Below are positions 1 through 11,562 of a stretch of 64,000 bases of DNA, in pieces. The DNA is from Stereum hirsutum FP-91666 SS1. Lineage: Eukaryota > Basidiomycota > Agaricomycetes > Russulales > Stereaceae. The notes beneath the pieces were generated by a model. The model worked only from the letters and a program-made list of their open reading frames with translations, made no database searches and was not told the origin of the DNA. Position 1 is the first letter of the stretch; each line of letters begins with the position of its first letter. The stretch is from positions 103,353-167,352 of the forward strand of contig NW_006763142.1 of assembly GCF_000264905.1 (NCBI RefSeq). Reading direction: 5' to 3'. The translations under genes were made by a program, and so were the position numbers.

Positions 1-1804
1 GGTACGTAGTAGTGAGCTTGCTAGGCTGACACAAAGAAAGCAAGGGCGCGACACGTGAGTACATCTCCTTATACGCTCTGCTCGTCGTTCATAGTGAGAC
101 GGCACTCACCATTGTTGCCAGGGCAGTTTGTGATAGGTTTCAGATGGGGAGTACTGTTGCTGTGGGGTAGGAGGACAGTGTAGAGAGACACAGGTGAAGT
201 CCGTGCCTTTTAATGGACACCGGCACGACGCGGCACAACTGTCCGGCTTTTGGTTGCTCGCGTGGTGTTATCCGGCGCCATCAGTTTAGCCATCGCACCG
301 TGTTAGGCATGTGACTTTGTTGATTTGAACCTAATTTTCTTCGTTGATCAGGTCACGCCTCGCTGGATGGTCCGTGCGCACACTCGATTTCGTCGGCTTC
401 GACGTGGCCCCTTGAGCCACTCGGTTTGGGGCGGCTTCGTTGTCGGCGCCACATCACTGGCTTCAGCTTTGTCTTGCCACTTTCCACGCAATGATGCATT
501 CGGCGCTCTTCCTCGAACGCGGCAGACATACTCTGCACTAGGCCGACAAAGCAGTATAGTCCGTAAACAGCATTTACTCCGAGAAATCACATATTCGAAA
601 AGCCTTTGCGGCGCGGAAATTTCTACTGCTATCACTTCCGTTTGACATGTGCTTTTCGACGTCCCGCTCACTCCATGGCAGATGCCCTTGAATACTCCAT
701 TGTCCCACAGCGCCGAGAGCCAGCATATCTGACCATCGGGCAAGATAGGGCGCTAAGTTCCCTTCGCGGCTGGATCCAATGGGTGAAGAGTCAAGCCAGC
801 TTTGTGCGTTCAGATGGTGTCGCGTGCTCGATTGTCATCGATCGTCATCACCTCACCATCCACAACGGCTGGGACAATGTGCTTTAAGGCACTGCTGAAA
901 GATTGTCTTTTCACGCCTCGTTTGCGCCTTGAAACCACATTCTTTTCGGTGTCGGACGAGCCACGGAAAAGCTGTCTTTTTGTAGTGCCTTTTGTCTTCT
1001 TTTTTCGGGCTCGAGAAGACGGACAAAGGTGAAAAAAAGGGCTTCTCGACGGAGAAGGTCGCCTTTCACCTTTTACCCTTTGCTCAGCGCCGAAAAGGCA
1101 AAGGGAAAGGTAACAGAGAAGTCAGACTTATTATTGTCCGTTTCCGCACAGAAACGATGAGCCTTTTTGCCCAGCGGGGGCGAACAATGATGTTACTATC
1201 AGGAAGCAAATCGTCAGGATGGGTATGTCGACCTCCTTGAAATACTGGAGCTGTACGAAACAGGATTATCGCACCAAGTCTGCTTCGTATTACGAAAATC
1301 ATTCCTTTTGACTCAGAGCCCGGACCTCAGGATGGGTCGAGTCATCTTAAATAGTGATAGTATATTGTATTTAGTGGGGGGACACAAGGCAGCCAAACGT
1401 ACAGAAATCGGGACGGGTCGCAAAAGCTCTGAGTTCCGAGTTCCGGACACCGTTCATTCTGATTCCGCTTCGTGTGTTCGAACGTTCTTGATGGGTGACA
1501 TGATGAACCTAGTCATTGGCGTACAGGCGAAACGGGCTCGTGGCTCGATCGAGATGACACCGACTGATTAGTCACTGAGAGAAGCCTGACTACCGTACCG
1601 GGCTCACGCCGTTTCCGCTTGGCCAGTAAGTACTGTCGCTATTCGTATCCAGCTGTACCGAGAGCAACGGCAAACGATTATGGACAGAGAGCATGACAAC
1701 GAATTGAAATATTGAGGAAGTCCCCGCGTCGTCATCGACGCATACAGGACCAATACAGAACGATCCAAAGTGCCGATACATCGTCAACTCATCTTGAACT
1801 ACCA
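1..1804. other. Gene-free left edge
   Basis: No reading frame here looks like a real gene. The open frames are short, overlap on both strands and show no family motif. The stretch around 880-1130 is rich in short A/T and purine/pyrimidine runs. It ends at the 3' end of the first P450. A gene whose body lies outside the window could still have untranslated sequence here. Confidence 0.5.
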
Positions 1805-4084
1805 TCATTCTGCAACTCTGACCGATTTCGCCGCTTCGAACGCATCCCTCTCGTGCTCCAATATCGTCACAACCTGAGGGAACCTCGGCGTCACCTTGAT
1901 ATCGAACGCGGTCGGACGCCTATACCAAACAAATGATGTTAGTAAAAGGGACACTACAAAGAAGAAGGGATTATGCACGCACACAACAACCCCGGTATCG
2001 ATAAATCCGTCCACATCCATAGGCACAGGTACTCCATCAGCATCCTTCGGTCTCTCAATATTCATTGCCCAGAGGATCATCGCCATCTCGATAAACAGTG
2101 AATTCTGCAACGCATCACGCCGAAACGGATCAGCCCGCCGCTCGAGATGGTCAAAACCACGGGTGTTATACGTACATTTGCGACGTGTTTCCCTACGCAA
2201 ACCCTCCTCCCAAACCCATACGTGAAGTGGCCCTCCTCCTTCGCCTCCTGCGGACCTACTCTCTTCTCGTGATCGTCTAGATGTCTCTCCGGCTTGAATT
2301 CCATAGCATCCGGACCCCAGACGCCTGGGTCTCTGTTGAGAAGCCATACATTGGCGATGATCAAGGAGTTCGCGGGAATGAAGTGGCCTTCGTAGTAGTC
2401 ATCTGCTCTGGAAGCATGGGGGACGCCGAGTGGAACTACTGGCCTCCATCGAAGTGCCTACATAGCATATCGCCTCGATATAAGCAGAATACTCGATCGT
2501 AGAGTTCAAGATGAGAAGAAAGGACAACGCACCTCCTTAGCCATAGCCCTGATATACGGTAAATGCTCGTAGTCCGTGAACGTAGGAACACGAGCTCTTC
2601 CCACTACAGCATCCAACTCTGCTTGGGCGCGAACTTGGGCATCAGGATGGAGAACCATGGCTTGCATCCACCATGCCATGATGCTAGTGGTTGTTTCTGC
2701 GCCTGCGGCACTAATGTGGAGCACGCACATACGCGAGGGGAGAATGTGCCCAAAATAGTCAATACAGTGCTAAATGGAGGGAGAAATGGGATAGTGCTCA
2801 CTACATCGCCACAGCGATCCAGGAACTCTCGCCTAAAGACAGGTTATACCGGCCTGGGTCCTTGGAGATGCGACCCAAGAGGCTGGAAGGTTCCTCACCC
2901 CTTGCCTGTGAAAGGAGAAAACTCGCATCGAGTGAATGCATAAGCTCATGAACCATTATAAACAGAGTTATGTTGAACATAAAGTAGACTTACGAGGCCG
3001 GCATATACAGGAGCCGTCATTCTTTCGAATGTGACTGAGTCAGTCTTGAACGAATTGAGCGCCGCTCGCTTCCATTCTGCAAATCTGAACCAGGTTAACA
3101 AGAGCGTACATCCTCAGTAGCGTTTCTTCCTTCAGCACTTCGGGTGAAGGTTGATTGCTATAGAATGCATGATGATAATAACTCACCTAGCAGGTATATA
3201 CTTCATCCAAGGGAAGAATTCAACCAAATGTGATCCAGGCAACAATGCAATGGTCAACCTCTTCGTGAAATCGTTGATCGCAGCAATTCTGCTATCAAAG
3301 GTCTCCACGGTCACTGGCGTGCCATCCATATTTGACGTGTCAATGTCCGATGTGTCTGGATTGGAACCAAAGAGGAGATTGATGATGAAGGCTCCATTGG
3401 CGCGCTGTATATTTAGAAGCCACTGCGATGGAGAACGGAGAAGGTCCAGAGCAAGAGAGACGGATTCTGCCATTTGGCTGGGTTGGTAGGCAGTGGAGGA
3501 TGATTTCGAAAGTTCCTCGTGAGTAGCGTGACGCATGCGTCTCCATCTACAGAAAATACACATCGGTGGTCATTATACTAGCATGAATGACATGGGAAAA
3601 TTTTAAGCTAACACGTCACTGGGAGACTTAAGGGGCATGAAAAGTCCCCCGGTCAGCATCTCAGATCCGACGATATTGCGTGGGCGATTAGAGGTGTTCC
3701 CTGCCCGCTTATCGAGAAGGCCTGCCGCTGCTTTGGGAGAGTTGAGGATAACGACGGGCTGGCCTGCCGCGTTGAGGTATATGATATCACCTAGTAAGGT
3801 GTCGACGATGGCTAGTCAATACGTTGTATTATGCGGTGACCATAAATTTGAAGAAACACACCATACGTCTCCCGCCACTCAGTCAACTTGAGCCAAAGCT
3901 GCGGCCCGCCCAAATCGAGAGCATTTCCAATGAGTGGCCATCCTCTGGGTCCAGGAGGAACCTTCCGCAACGGGCTGCGATAATGATGGACGAGAGAGTA
4001 GACCGAAAAGCTGACGAGGAGAGTGAGAAGGAGGGCAGGATTCTGTCGAGCAAAGTCGACGAAGATCATCGTAGAACCGTACAT
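1805..4084 (-). CDS. Cytochrome P450 monooxygenase, copy 1 (intact)
   Basis: This is a microsomal class II P450, a haem monooxygenase that uses electrons from NADPH-P450 reductase at the ER. It is split by several short introns. Reading 5' to 3' on the minus strand it has an N-terminal membrane anchor followed by the proline hinge VPPGPRGWPLIGNAL. Next come the I-helix AGAETTTSIMAWW near 2690 and the ExxR helix, where KE joins ALRW across an intron near 2455. The haem loop FTYGFGRRVCVGKH at about 2170-2215 carries the cysteine ligand. The start at 4084 is chosen because MYGSTMIFVDF aligns residue for residue with the starts of the two sister genes; an in-frame ATG at 4114 would add ten residues. 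I saw no stop or frameshift. The substrate is unknown. Agaricomycete P450s of this kind are usually assigned to secondary metabolism or xenobiotic oxidation. The family number cannot be decided by eye. Confidence 0.9.
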
Positions 4085-5368
4085 TCGAAGTCTGAGGAAG
4101 TTGGGCGGCGTCACTTGGAGAAAGGTACAGAAATACTGAGTTGAAGTCCAATATTCCTCTCTTAAGTATGAGCCTCACCCTCCATAATTACAGCTCAGCA
4201 GGCCGATAGGTGCTGATGTCTGCTTGCAAACATGCTAGCCATTTGAATGGTGTATAGCATATACATATATGGAGATTGTAGCAATACACCGGGGTGCTCG
4301 GATCACGAAGCTGAGCAAAATGGTAGAAGACTTCCAAAAATGCACCGAGGCGGTATTACTCCCAACTCCCTCTCCAATACAAGGGGACATTCGGAACCTT
4401 AAGTAGCTCGAATGAGCTTGCGGGTCGAACGTCGACTACTGTAACTCAGATACCAAAATGCTTTATACAGAGAACTTTGTCACCTTCTTGCATGTTGGCC
4501 AAGATGAAAGGCAAAGAGGACCTAGAATGGAGGAAAGAACCAGGAATCCATGCGGTCGCAGGCAGCTATGAGGGAGCGTGTGCTGATGCACGTTGGTATA
4601 CACCGCGCACCGGAGTAAATGCTAGTACTCAGGCTGCCAGTGGAGATATCGGAACCTTCAAGACTCACATCATGCTTGGGACGAGAATGTCAGCGACAGA
4701 ATCGTTCTTAATTATAGGATTCAAGATCTGTCAGCTCCTCGTCAGTGTCACAGGGAAACTTGAATAAAGGCGCTGCCGACAACATCGGGATGAACCGCCG
4801 TTCTGAGTCCCAGTTTGACATGTGTTTCTCACGCTTGAAGGTGGGCGCCTGTGTTCACGCGCTCACGTTCGCCAACTCCAAATCAGAATCCCAACTTCCA
4901 AGGTCTTAGCAGGCCTTTCCTGGAAAAACGCTCACTTGCATGGATATCGAGGGATCCACATCATGACTTTGAAAACCAATTTTTTCTTCTGTTGTCTGAA
5001 TACTAATAAGTAATGATCATCACCAGTGACTGCCACTCAGTCCTCAAGGAAGCTTCCACCTTTAGAATTCGACTCGTTGAACGCACCTCCCTGGTCGTCT
5101 ACAAAGGCTCACATATGAAACAAGGCTTGGCTGGCCAGCAAATTTAAGCTGTAACAATGTTCATGTACCCACTAAGTAGTATCTGCCGGTGTCAGTTGCT
5201 GAAACGGGGTCGTCCCGGCGTGTCAAGAGCACGCACGGAAAGGTGGAGCAAGCCCTAGTAATGATACTCAAATGACAAGTATATATGTGTGTGCCATAAG
5301 TAATCGAGATACTTTGTGCACTCAGAATGTAACGAGACTAACGACCTAACCGTTTGTCAGGAGAATTA
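4085..5368. other. Spacer between P450 copies 1 and 2
   Basis: This holds the upstream region of P450 copy 1 and the downstream region of copy 2. Around 4281-4330 there is a stretch resembling 8371-8425 upstream of copy 2 (shared core close to CTCGGATCA, then GCTGAG and ATGGT), so the duplication included promoter DNA. I see no supportable gene in 4480-5360. Confidence 0.5.
4281..4330 (-). promoter_or_regulatory. Conserved upstream block of P450 copy 1
   Basis: This lies about 200-245 nt upstream of the chosen ATG. It matches the block at 8371-8425, which sits at a similar distance upstream of pseudogene copy 2. The shared words include CTCGGATCA, GCTGAG and ATGGT. It is either a retained promoter element or simply undiverged duplicated DNA. 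Confidence 0.4.
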
Positions 5369-6175
5369 TCACCGCTTCAACACATCTTTCTCATGCTCCA
5401 GTATCGTCACAACCTCGGGGAATCTCGGCGTCACCTTAATGTCGAACGGCATTGGACGTCTATATCAAACATGAAAAGGATGCCGTCAATGAGTCTCCTG
5501 CAGTGACAGAAGTGGGAACATGCACGCACACAGTGAGTCCCGTATCCACACATCCGTCTGAATCTATCGGCACCGGCAGCCCATCCTGGTTCTTCGGTCT
5601 CTCAATGTTCATAGCCCAGAGCATCGTCACAACCTCCATGAACAATGAATTCTAAACCAAGGCCAAAGATAGTAAGCAGATCGTCAAATAGGTATTCATG
5701 AATGAAATCTTCCAAAAGTACCCACATTTCCGAACCCGAACGTGAAATGACCCTCCTCCCTCGCCTCCGCAGGGACTCTCAGCTCACTCCCATCATACAT
5801 ATGCCTTTCCGGCCTGAATTCCATCGCATCAGGCCCCCACACCAGAGGGTCCCGGTTGAGAAGCCAGATGTTCGGTATGATGAAGGAATTGGCGGGAATG
5901 ATGTAGCCTTCGTAGTAGTCGTCTACGGTGGAAGCGTGGGGAAGACCGAATGGGGCAACAAGTCCCCAGCGAAGTAACTAGCATTTCGACAAGCGTTATT
6001 TGTCAGCCATTGAACTACAGGCTAATATAGGAGTATTTTGGAAATGGGAAGAGATGATGAGGAAAGATACAACGTACCTCCTTAACCATGGCCCTGATAT
6101 ACGGCAGATGATCGTAGTCCGCAAACGTAGGAAGGCGAGCTCTTCCCACAACAGTGTCCAGCTCTGACTGTGCGC

Positions 6176-6693
6176 CACTGGAGGCAAAGTTTGATATGTC
6201 TGATGGAGATATTTTGAAGATAGGCAGACTTTACTCAGAAAATGATCTGCATGAACCCCTCTACAAAAAGCCTGATGATATCCGGAATATGGTTCCCGAT
6301 AAATCCAAATCAGGATTGAGTAGGGAAAACGTAAATATCGCGAGGGGAGCCACACAGAATTTACTGTGGCTGGTAACTCAAAAATATTCCCCCTAAAGGC
6401 ACGGCATCTATAGCGGAATATATTTCCCCGCCAACTTTGGCTGGGAAATATATTCCTCGGTGGATGCCGAGCTTTTTGGCAGGACCATTTTAGGATATCA
6501 TTCACAATAACCTCTGCGTGGCTCTGATCACGATATTTTTATTTTGACCCTATATCTGTGTTTGGACTTATTGGTGCCTTTATCGGCAAAATTATCCGCA
6601 TTTTGGCGGTGCATGAACGTGAAAGCTTTTGTAAGTTCATTCCCAGTATCTTCAAAATATATTCTCCGGATATTTCGAACTTTGTCTCCAGTG
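6176..6693. mobile_element. CACTA-like miniature transposon inside P450 copy 2
   Basis: The 518-bp element has imperfect terminal inverted repeats of about 47 bp (6176-6222 against 6647-6693, about 80% identical). Both ends begin CACTGGAG and contain CAAAGTT and ATATTTTGAAGATA. It is flanked by a 3-bp direct repeat CGC (6173-6175 and 6694-6696). CACTA/CACTG ends with a 3-bp target duplication are the hallmark of the CACTA (EnSpm) superfamily. No transposase frame is present, so it is non-autonomous. Comparison with the sister P450 genes shows that removing the element and one CGC would restore the exon frame. The insertion is therefore exact and recent relative to the gene duplication. Confidence 0.88.
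6402..6469. repeat. Internal nested inverted repeat of the CACTA-like element
   Basis: A perfect 14-bp inverted repeat (GGAATATATTTCCC at 6415-6428 with its complement at 6443-6456) is nested inside a 7-bp one (CGGCATC at 6402-6408 with GATGCCG at 6463-6469). Together they could form a long hairpin or cruciform in the middle of the element. Confidence 0.85.
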
Positions 6694-8135
6694 CGCGGGC
6701 CTGGGCTTGAACCCACCATGTCATGACGCTCGAGACTGTTTCTGCGCCCGCGATACTGTTATAGGAATATACGCGTGTATTCAAATGTAGAATTATGAGC
6801 CTTTCATCGACCACAGTAGAAAATAAGAAACAAAATTGTACGCACTACATCGTTGCAGCCGTCCAAACGCGCTCCCCCGAGGTCAGGTTGTACCGATCCT
6901 GGTCCTTGGAGATTCTACCCATGAGGCTGGAAGGTTCCTCACCTCTGGTCTAGAAAGAACAAGGAACATAGTTCAATAGATGTTGTATGAGCCCTAGACC
7001 AAACTCAGGAGCAGAGTCGTGCTAAGGGTGGGTCGACTTGCCATACTGGTGTGTGCAGGAGCCATCATTCTCTCGAATATGGCCGAGTCGGTCTTAAAAG
7101 ACTCGAGCGCTACTCGTTTCCACTTCGCAAACTTAAACCAAGCCAGGAAATGTAATGCAGTATTAGCGGTCGTGTTATCAGCGCTCAACTCGAAGACTAT
7201 ATCATAATAACGGCTCACCTCACAGGAATATATTTCATCCAAGGAAAAAACTCCACTAAGTGCGCTCCAGGCAGCAATGAAGTCGCCAATCGCTCCGCAA
7301 ACTCATTGATCTCCGCAATTCTGCTGTCTGTAGCCTCAGAAGTCGTGGCCATCCCGTCCATCTTGAGTGGCGCATTACCGTCCGTGGCCGCATTGGAGCC
7401 ATACAGGAAGTTTATGGTGAAGGAGGCATTGACACGTTGGACATGAGAGACCCACTGCGATGGAGAATGAAGAAGTTCGAGAGCGAGGGATACCGACTCT
7501 GTCATCTGGCCGGGATGATAAGCGGTAGCGGAGGATTTGGAGAGGCCTTCGTGGGTCGCGCGGCGCATGCGTCTCCATCTTCAAACAATGAGTCTGAACC
7601 CGATTTGAAACCGAGTATCAGTATATTGTCGCAAACGTGTGTCATCAAGAAGGACCGTACTTACACGTCGCTGTGAGATTGAAGGGCCATGAAGAGACCA
7701 CCGGTCAGCATCTCAGATCCGATGACATTTCGTGGTCGGTCGGATGTGTTTCCTGCTCGCCTGTCGAGGAGGTCTGCCACTACTTTGGGAGAGTTGAGGA
7801 CAATGACCGGCTGGCCTGCCGCGCTGAGGAATATGGTGTCACCTAGTGAAATAATCGACAAGTTCCGGTCAATTGAAGGTGCATATAGTAGGTGGCCATC
7901 GAATCGACAACATACCATGTCTCTCGCCACTTAGTAAACTTGAGCCAAAGGTGTGAACCACCCAAGTCGAGAGCATTCCCAATGAGTGGCCATCCTTTAG
8001 GTCCGGGAGGAACCTTTCGCCGCGAGCTTCAGTAATACTAGACGAGAGAACATACTGAAAAGCTGACGAGGAGAGTGAAGAAAACGATAAGATTTTGCCG
8101 AAAAAGTCAGCAATACTCGCAGTGATACAAGCCAT

Positions 8136-9298
8136 TTGGGTAGGTTCTGAAGGTTGGGAGCGGCCACCTGGGAAGAAGTGCAGAGTCAAAGACCAGTTTT
8201 CATTTTTATATGCAGGCATCAACCCGCGCCCTGTGAAAGGTTCCGGAGGAAGAGCAGGTAATTACTTCATGGGCGCAAGCCGCACAGACCGTCCTGGTTG
8301 AAACGGCCGCGCTCATGCAAGTCAATTGAGTACTGTGGGTCCCTATATTTACATGGAGTGTCGTTCCTGCCACAATGCAGCGGGGCCCTCGGATCAGGAG
8401 GCTGAGAAAGATGGTGTCAAAACATCGATAAGAACAGAAGGCTCTTGAATACGTATGACATAAAGTAGATCATGAACTTACGAGTGGCTGCCACATCCCT
8501 GAGGCTCTGGAATAAAAGTCTCAAAAGTAGTTCACGAGTCAACTTAGAGGTTCTCAATCGAATGGCCTGTCCGAGTCGAACCAAACTGGTGAGTGACCGC
8601 TATATCCTACGGGGTCAGACAGTCGCATCCAACTACTTACCTATGAAGAAGAAGCGTGCATTGATGGAGGTTAGCGCAAGGTTGATATAACGTTGAGTAC
8701 CGTGGAGTCGCACCGGGGGTAGTACTATTGGGGTACTGGTATCAAAACCGTCGACGCCGCTCTCACGCACTTCAAACGGGCTTACCCAATGCAGAATCGA
8801 TCTAAACGGAAAGGTTGGTCTGAAAGCCTACGAAGTCATTTGAGCCGGCGACAGATGGAGGAGACTTTCCAGAAAATCAGGATTAGGGTAAAGAGGAAGA
8901 GGGAAGGTCCGGGGAATCCGGAAGTTGAACGTCGTCGTGGAAGCCTAGAACGGCATGTCTTTCGCACGCACGCCACCTGTGGCACTTGTTTTCAACGACT
9001 CGCTTTGACATCTCTCAGGTGGTACTCACCAGCAGGTACGCCCTCTGCACGACATAAAACTATCATGCGGTCGAGGGCCAGTATTTTCCCTCCGACTCCC
9101 CACCCTCTACGCTCAAAAGCTGCCAGTCACACAGTTCCCTTCCCGAGCACGCGGACAATGGGAGCAAGGATGCTCGAATGTCATTTTATCTATATAGATA
9201 CCATAATCGAAACAGTGTATACAATCCACCTCATAATGTAAGAAGATCAACATGAGACATCATCGTCCAACGAACTCGCGCAACAGCTCATACACACA
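8136..9298. other. Spacer between P450 copies 2 and 3
   Basis: It contains the presumed promoter of the pseudogene, including the block at 8371-8425 that matches upstream DNA of copy 1, and the downstream flank of copy 3. An open frame at 8789-9241 on the plus strand has no motif and I do not consider it a gene. Confidence 0.5.
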
Positions 9299-11562
9299 TC
9301 ACCGCTTCAACACGTCCTTCTCACGCTCCAATATCGTCGCAGCCTCGGGGAACCTCGGCGTCACCTTGATGTCAAACGGCATCGGGCCACTATGTTCCAC
9401 ACAAAAGAAACTGTGAGCCCTACGAAAGCGAATGAGCAAAGAAATATACTTACACGACAAGACCAGCCTCGATACAGTTCTCCAGATCCATCGGTGCCGG
9501 CTTGCCACTCGCATCCTTCGGCCTCTCGATGTTCATCGCCCAAAGGATCATCGCCATCTCGATAAATAACGAGCTCTGAGCACGCATCGCCACAACAAAA
9601 TCAAAAGAATAGTCAGCGTCACATCTCACCCAAGGGGAGATCGGGAGGAACTCACATTCGCGACATGTTTCCCCACACAAACTCTCCTCCCGAACCCATA
9701 CGTAAAGTGACTCTCCTCCCTCGCATCCGGAGGTCCGACCGCCTTCAACTGCCCTTTCTCATCCAGATGCCTCTCCGGCTTGAACTCCATCGCGTCCGGG
9801 CCCCACACGAGCGGGTCCTGGTTGAGGAGCCAGACATTGGGGATGATGAGTGAGTTGGCGGGGATGAAATGGCCTTCGTAAATGTCGTCTGCGACGGACA
9901 TGTGTGGAAGACCGAGCGGGTCGACTGGGTGCCATCTCAGCGCCTATGAACACGCGACATGAGAAAACCATCAGCAGGTTATTTCGTGTGGCCCAGACGA
10001 GCGAGGTAGTATTGCGTTACAAGGGGGAAGGCAACGCACCTCTTTGGCCATAGCCCTCATATACGGCATATGTTCGTAGTCGGCGAAGGTGGGGATACGA
10101 TCCCTCCCTACAACAGCGTCCAACTCCGCCTGTGCACGAGCCTGGACTTCGGGGTAGAGAATCATGGCCTGTACCCACCATGTGACGACGCCTGCTGTTG
10201 TTTCTGAGCCAGCGGCACTATTTGCGTCGTCGAAAAGATATGAGTATGACGATTGCTTGCGACAAAGACCCAGAGAACGGGAATGAGGGTGGGGAAATAG
10301 AATGGTACGTACAACATCGTAGCAGCGAGCCAGGCATTCTCGCGGTTTGTAAGTTGGTAGCGCTCGTAGTCCTTGGAAATGCGGCCCATCAGACTGGAAG
10401 GCTCGTCGCCTCTGGCCTACCACGAAGATAAATGTCAATACGAGAGCCACTGAGGATTTGGGACTAAGAAGGTGGATCAGACTGAGGTATGATGAACTCA
10501 CCAGACCGGTGGTGACAGGGTCCATCATCTTCTCGAACAGCACTGAGTCTTTCTTGTATGATGCAAGTGCTACTCGTTTCCATTTCGCGAACCTATGAAA
10601 AAATTCACCAGGTGTAGAGTGTCAATATCCAGCCTTGTTTACCTACACTTTGATAGGTGCGATCGAACAAGCACTCACGTAGCAGGGATGTGCTTCATCC
10701 ATGGGAAGAACTCCACAAGATGGGAACCGGGCAACAACGCACTCGTCAACCTCGCAACAAAGTCGTTGATCTCAGCGACCCTACTATCCGTCGCATCTGA
10801 CAACGCTACACTCTCCACGTTCTCCCCTTTCTTCGCCACTGAGTCCGACCCGTACAGAAGGTTGATGGTGAAAGAGGCACTGGCGCGTTGGATATGTGGG
10901 TGCCATTGAGACGGAGTCTCTAGGATGCCAAGAGCGAGGAGTATGGATTCTGCGACTTGGGCAGGTTGGTAGACGGTAGAGGCAGATTTGGAAAGACCCT
11001 CATGTGTTGCGCGACGCATGCGACGCCAGCTAAAGGTGGATTGTTAACGGCTGCCGGAAATGATCGTACGGAAGACGAGAAGCTTACAGGTCACCGTAAG
11101 ACTTGAACACCATGAAGAGTCCGCCAGTCATCATCTCGGAGCCCACGACATTGCGAGGACGGTTCGAGTAGTTGCTCGCTCGCCTATCGAGGAGGTCCGC
11201 AGCCGCTTTGGGTGAGTTGAGTACGATGATGGGTTGTCCTGCCGCGTTCAGGAAAACCACGTCGCCTGCAATCAATTCGATAGTAATGGATCGTCAACAA
11301 CGATAACAAGAACGATCATGAGTGATGCGGAGAACGCACCATATACCTCCCGCCATTTCGTCAACTTCAACCAAAGCTTCGATCCACCGAGCTCGAGAGC
11401 ATTCCCAAGGATAGGCAGCCCTTTTGGCCCAGGAGGGACATTCCGCCACGGGCTACGATAATACCGCACAACAGAGTAGGCCGAGAAGCTCACAAGCAGA
11501 GCGAGAGGGACAATTGGGTTCTCACGACCGAGATCAACAACGATCGTGGCAAGGCCGGCCAT
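9299..11562 (-). CDS. Cytochrome P450 monooxygenase, copy 3 (intact)
   Basis: This is the third tandem P450, closely related to copies 1 and 2. It begins with MAGLATIVVDLGRENP, a short lumenal/anchor sequence with a hydrophobic stretch. The hinge NVPPGPKGLPILGNALELGG follows. A later exon holds WRRMRRATHEGLSKS, the C-helix region containing a W-x-x-x-R haem-propionate motif. The I-helix reads AGSETTAGVVTWWVQAM near 10200, KE|ALRW gives the ExxR, and HFTYGFGRRVCVGKHVAN at about 9655-9710 gives the haem cysteine. It ends FPEAATILEREKDVLKR. About eight short introns are inferred from GT/AG sites and from alignment with the sister genes. No defects were seen. It is probably an ER-bound oxidase of a small lipophilic metabolite. 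The substrate and CYP family are undetermined. Confidence 0.9.

Larger units (their letters stand above)
5369..8135 (-). pseudogene. Cytochrome P450 copy 2, decayed
   Basis: This is the middle member of the P450 tandem array, recognisable along its whole length against its neighbours but carrying several disabling lesions. (1) In the anchor/hinge region the frame is shifted after the start at 8135. The frame that continues into VPPGPKGWPLIGNALDL contains a TGA (8029-8031) and a TAG (8038-8040). (2) A 518-bp terminal-inverted-repeat element occupies 6176-6693, inside the exon between the I-helix and ExxR region. (3) At about 5730-5733 the coding line runs from HFTFGFG straight into the splice-donor region. 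Ten codons corresponding to RRVCVGKHVA are missing, so the haem-ligating cysteine is gone. Other exons stay readable, including the I-helix AGAETVSSVMTWWVQA and the C-terminal FDIKVTPRFPEVVTILEHEKD. It cannot make an active P450. Whether it is still transcribed is unknown. Confidence 0.9.

Noticed and set aside
1020..1090. Short inverted repeat AAGGTGAAA/TTTCACCTT near the left edge
   Set aside because: Nine bases in a purine/pyrimidine-skewed context. It is expected by chance and is not next to any gene.
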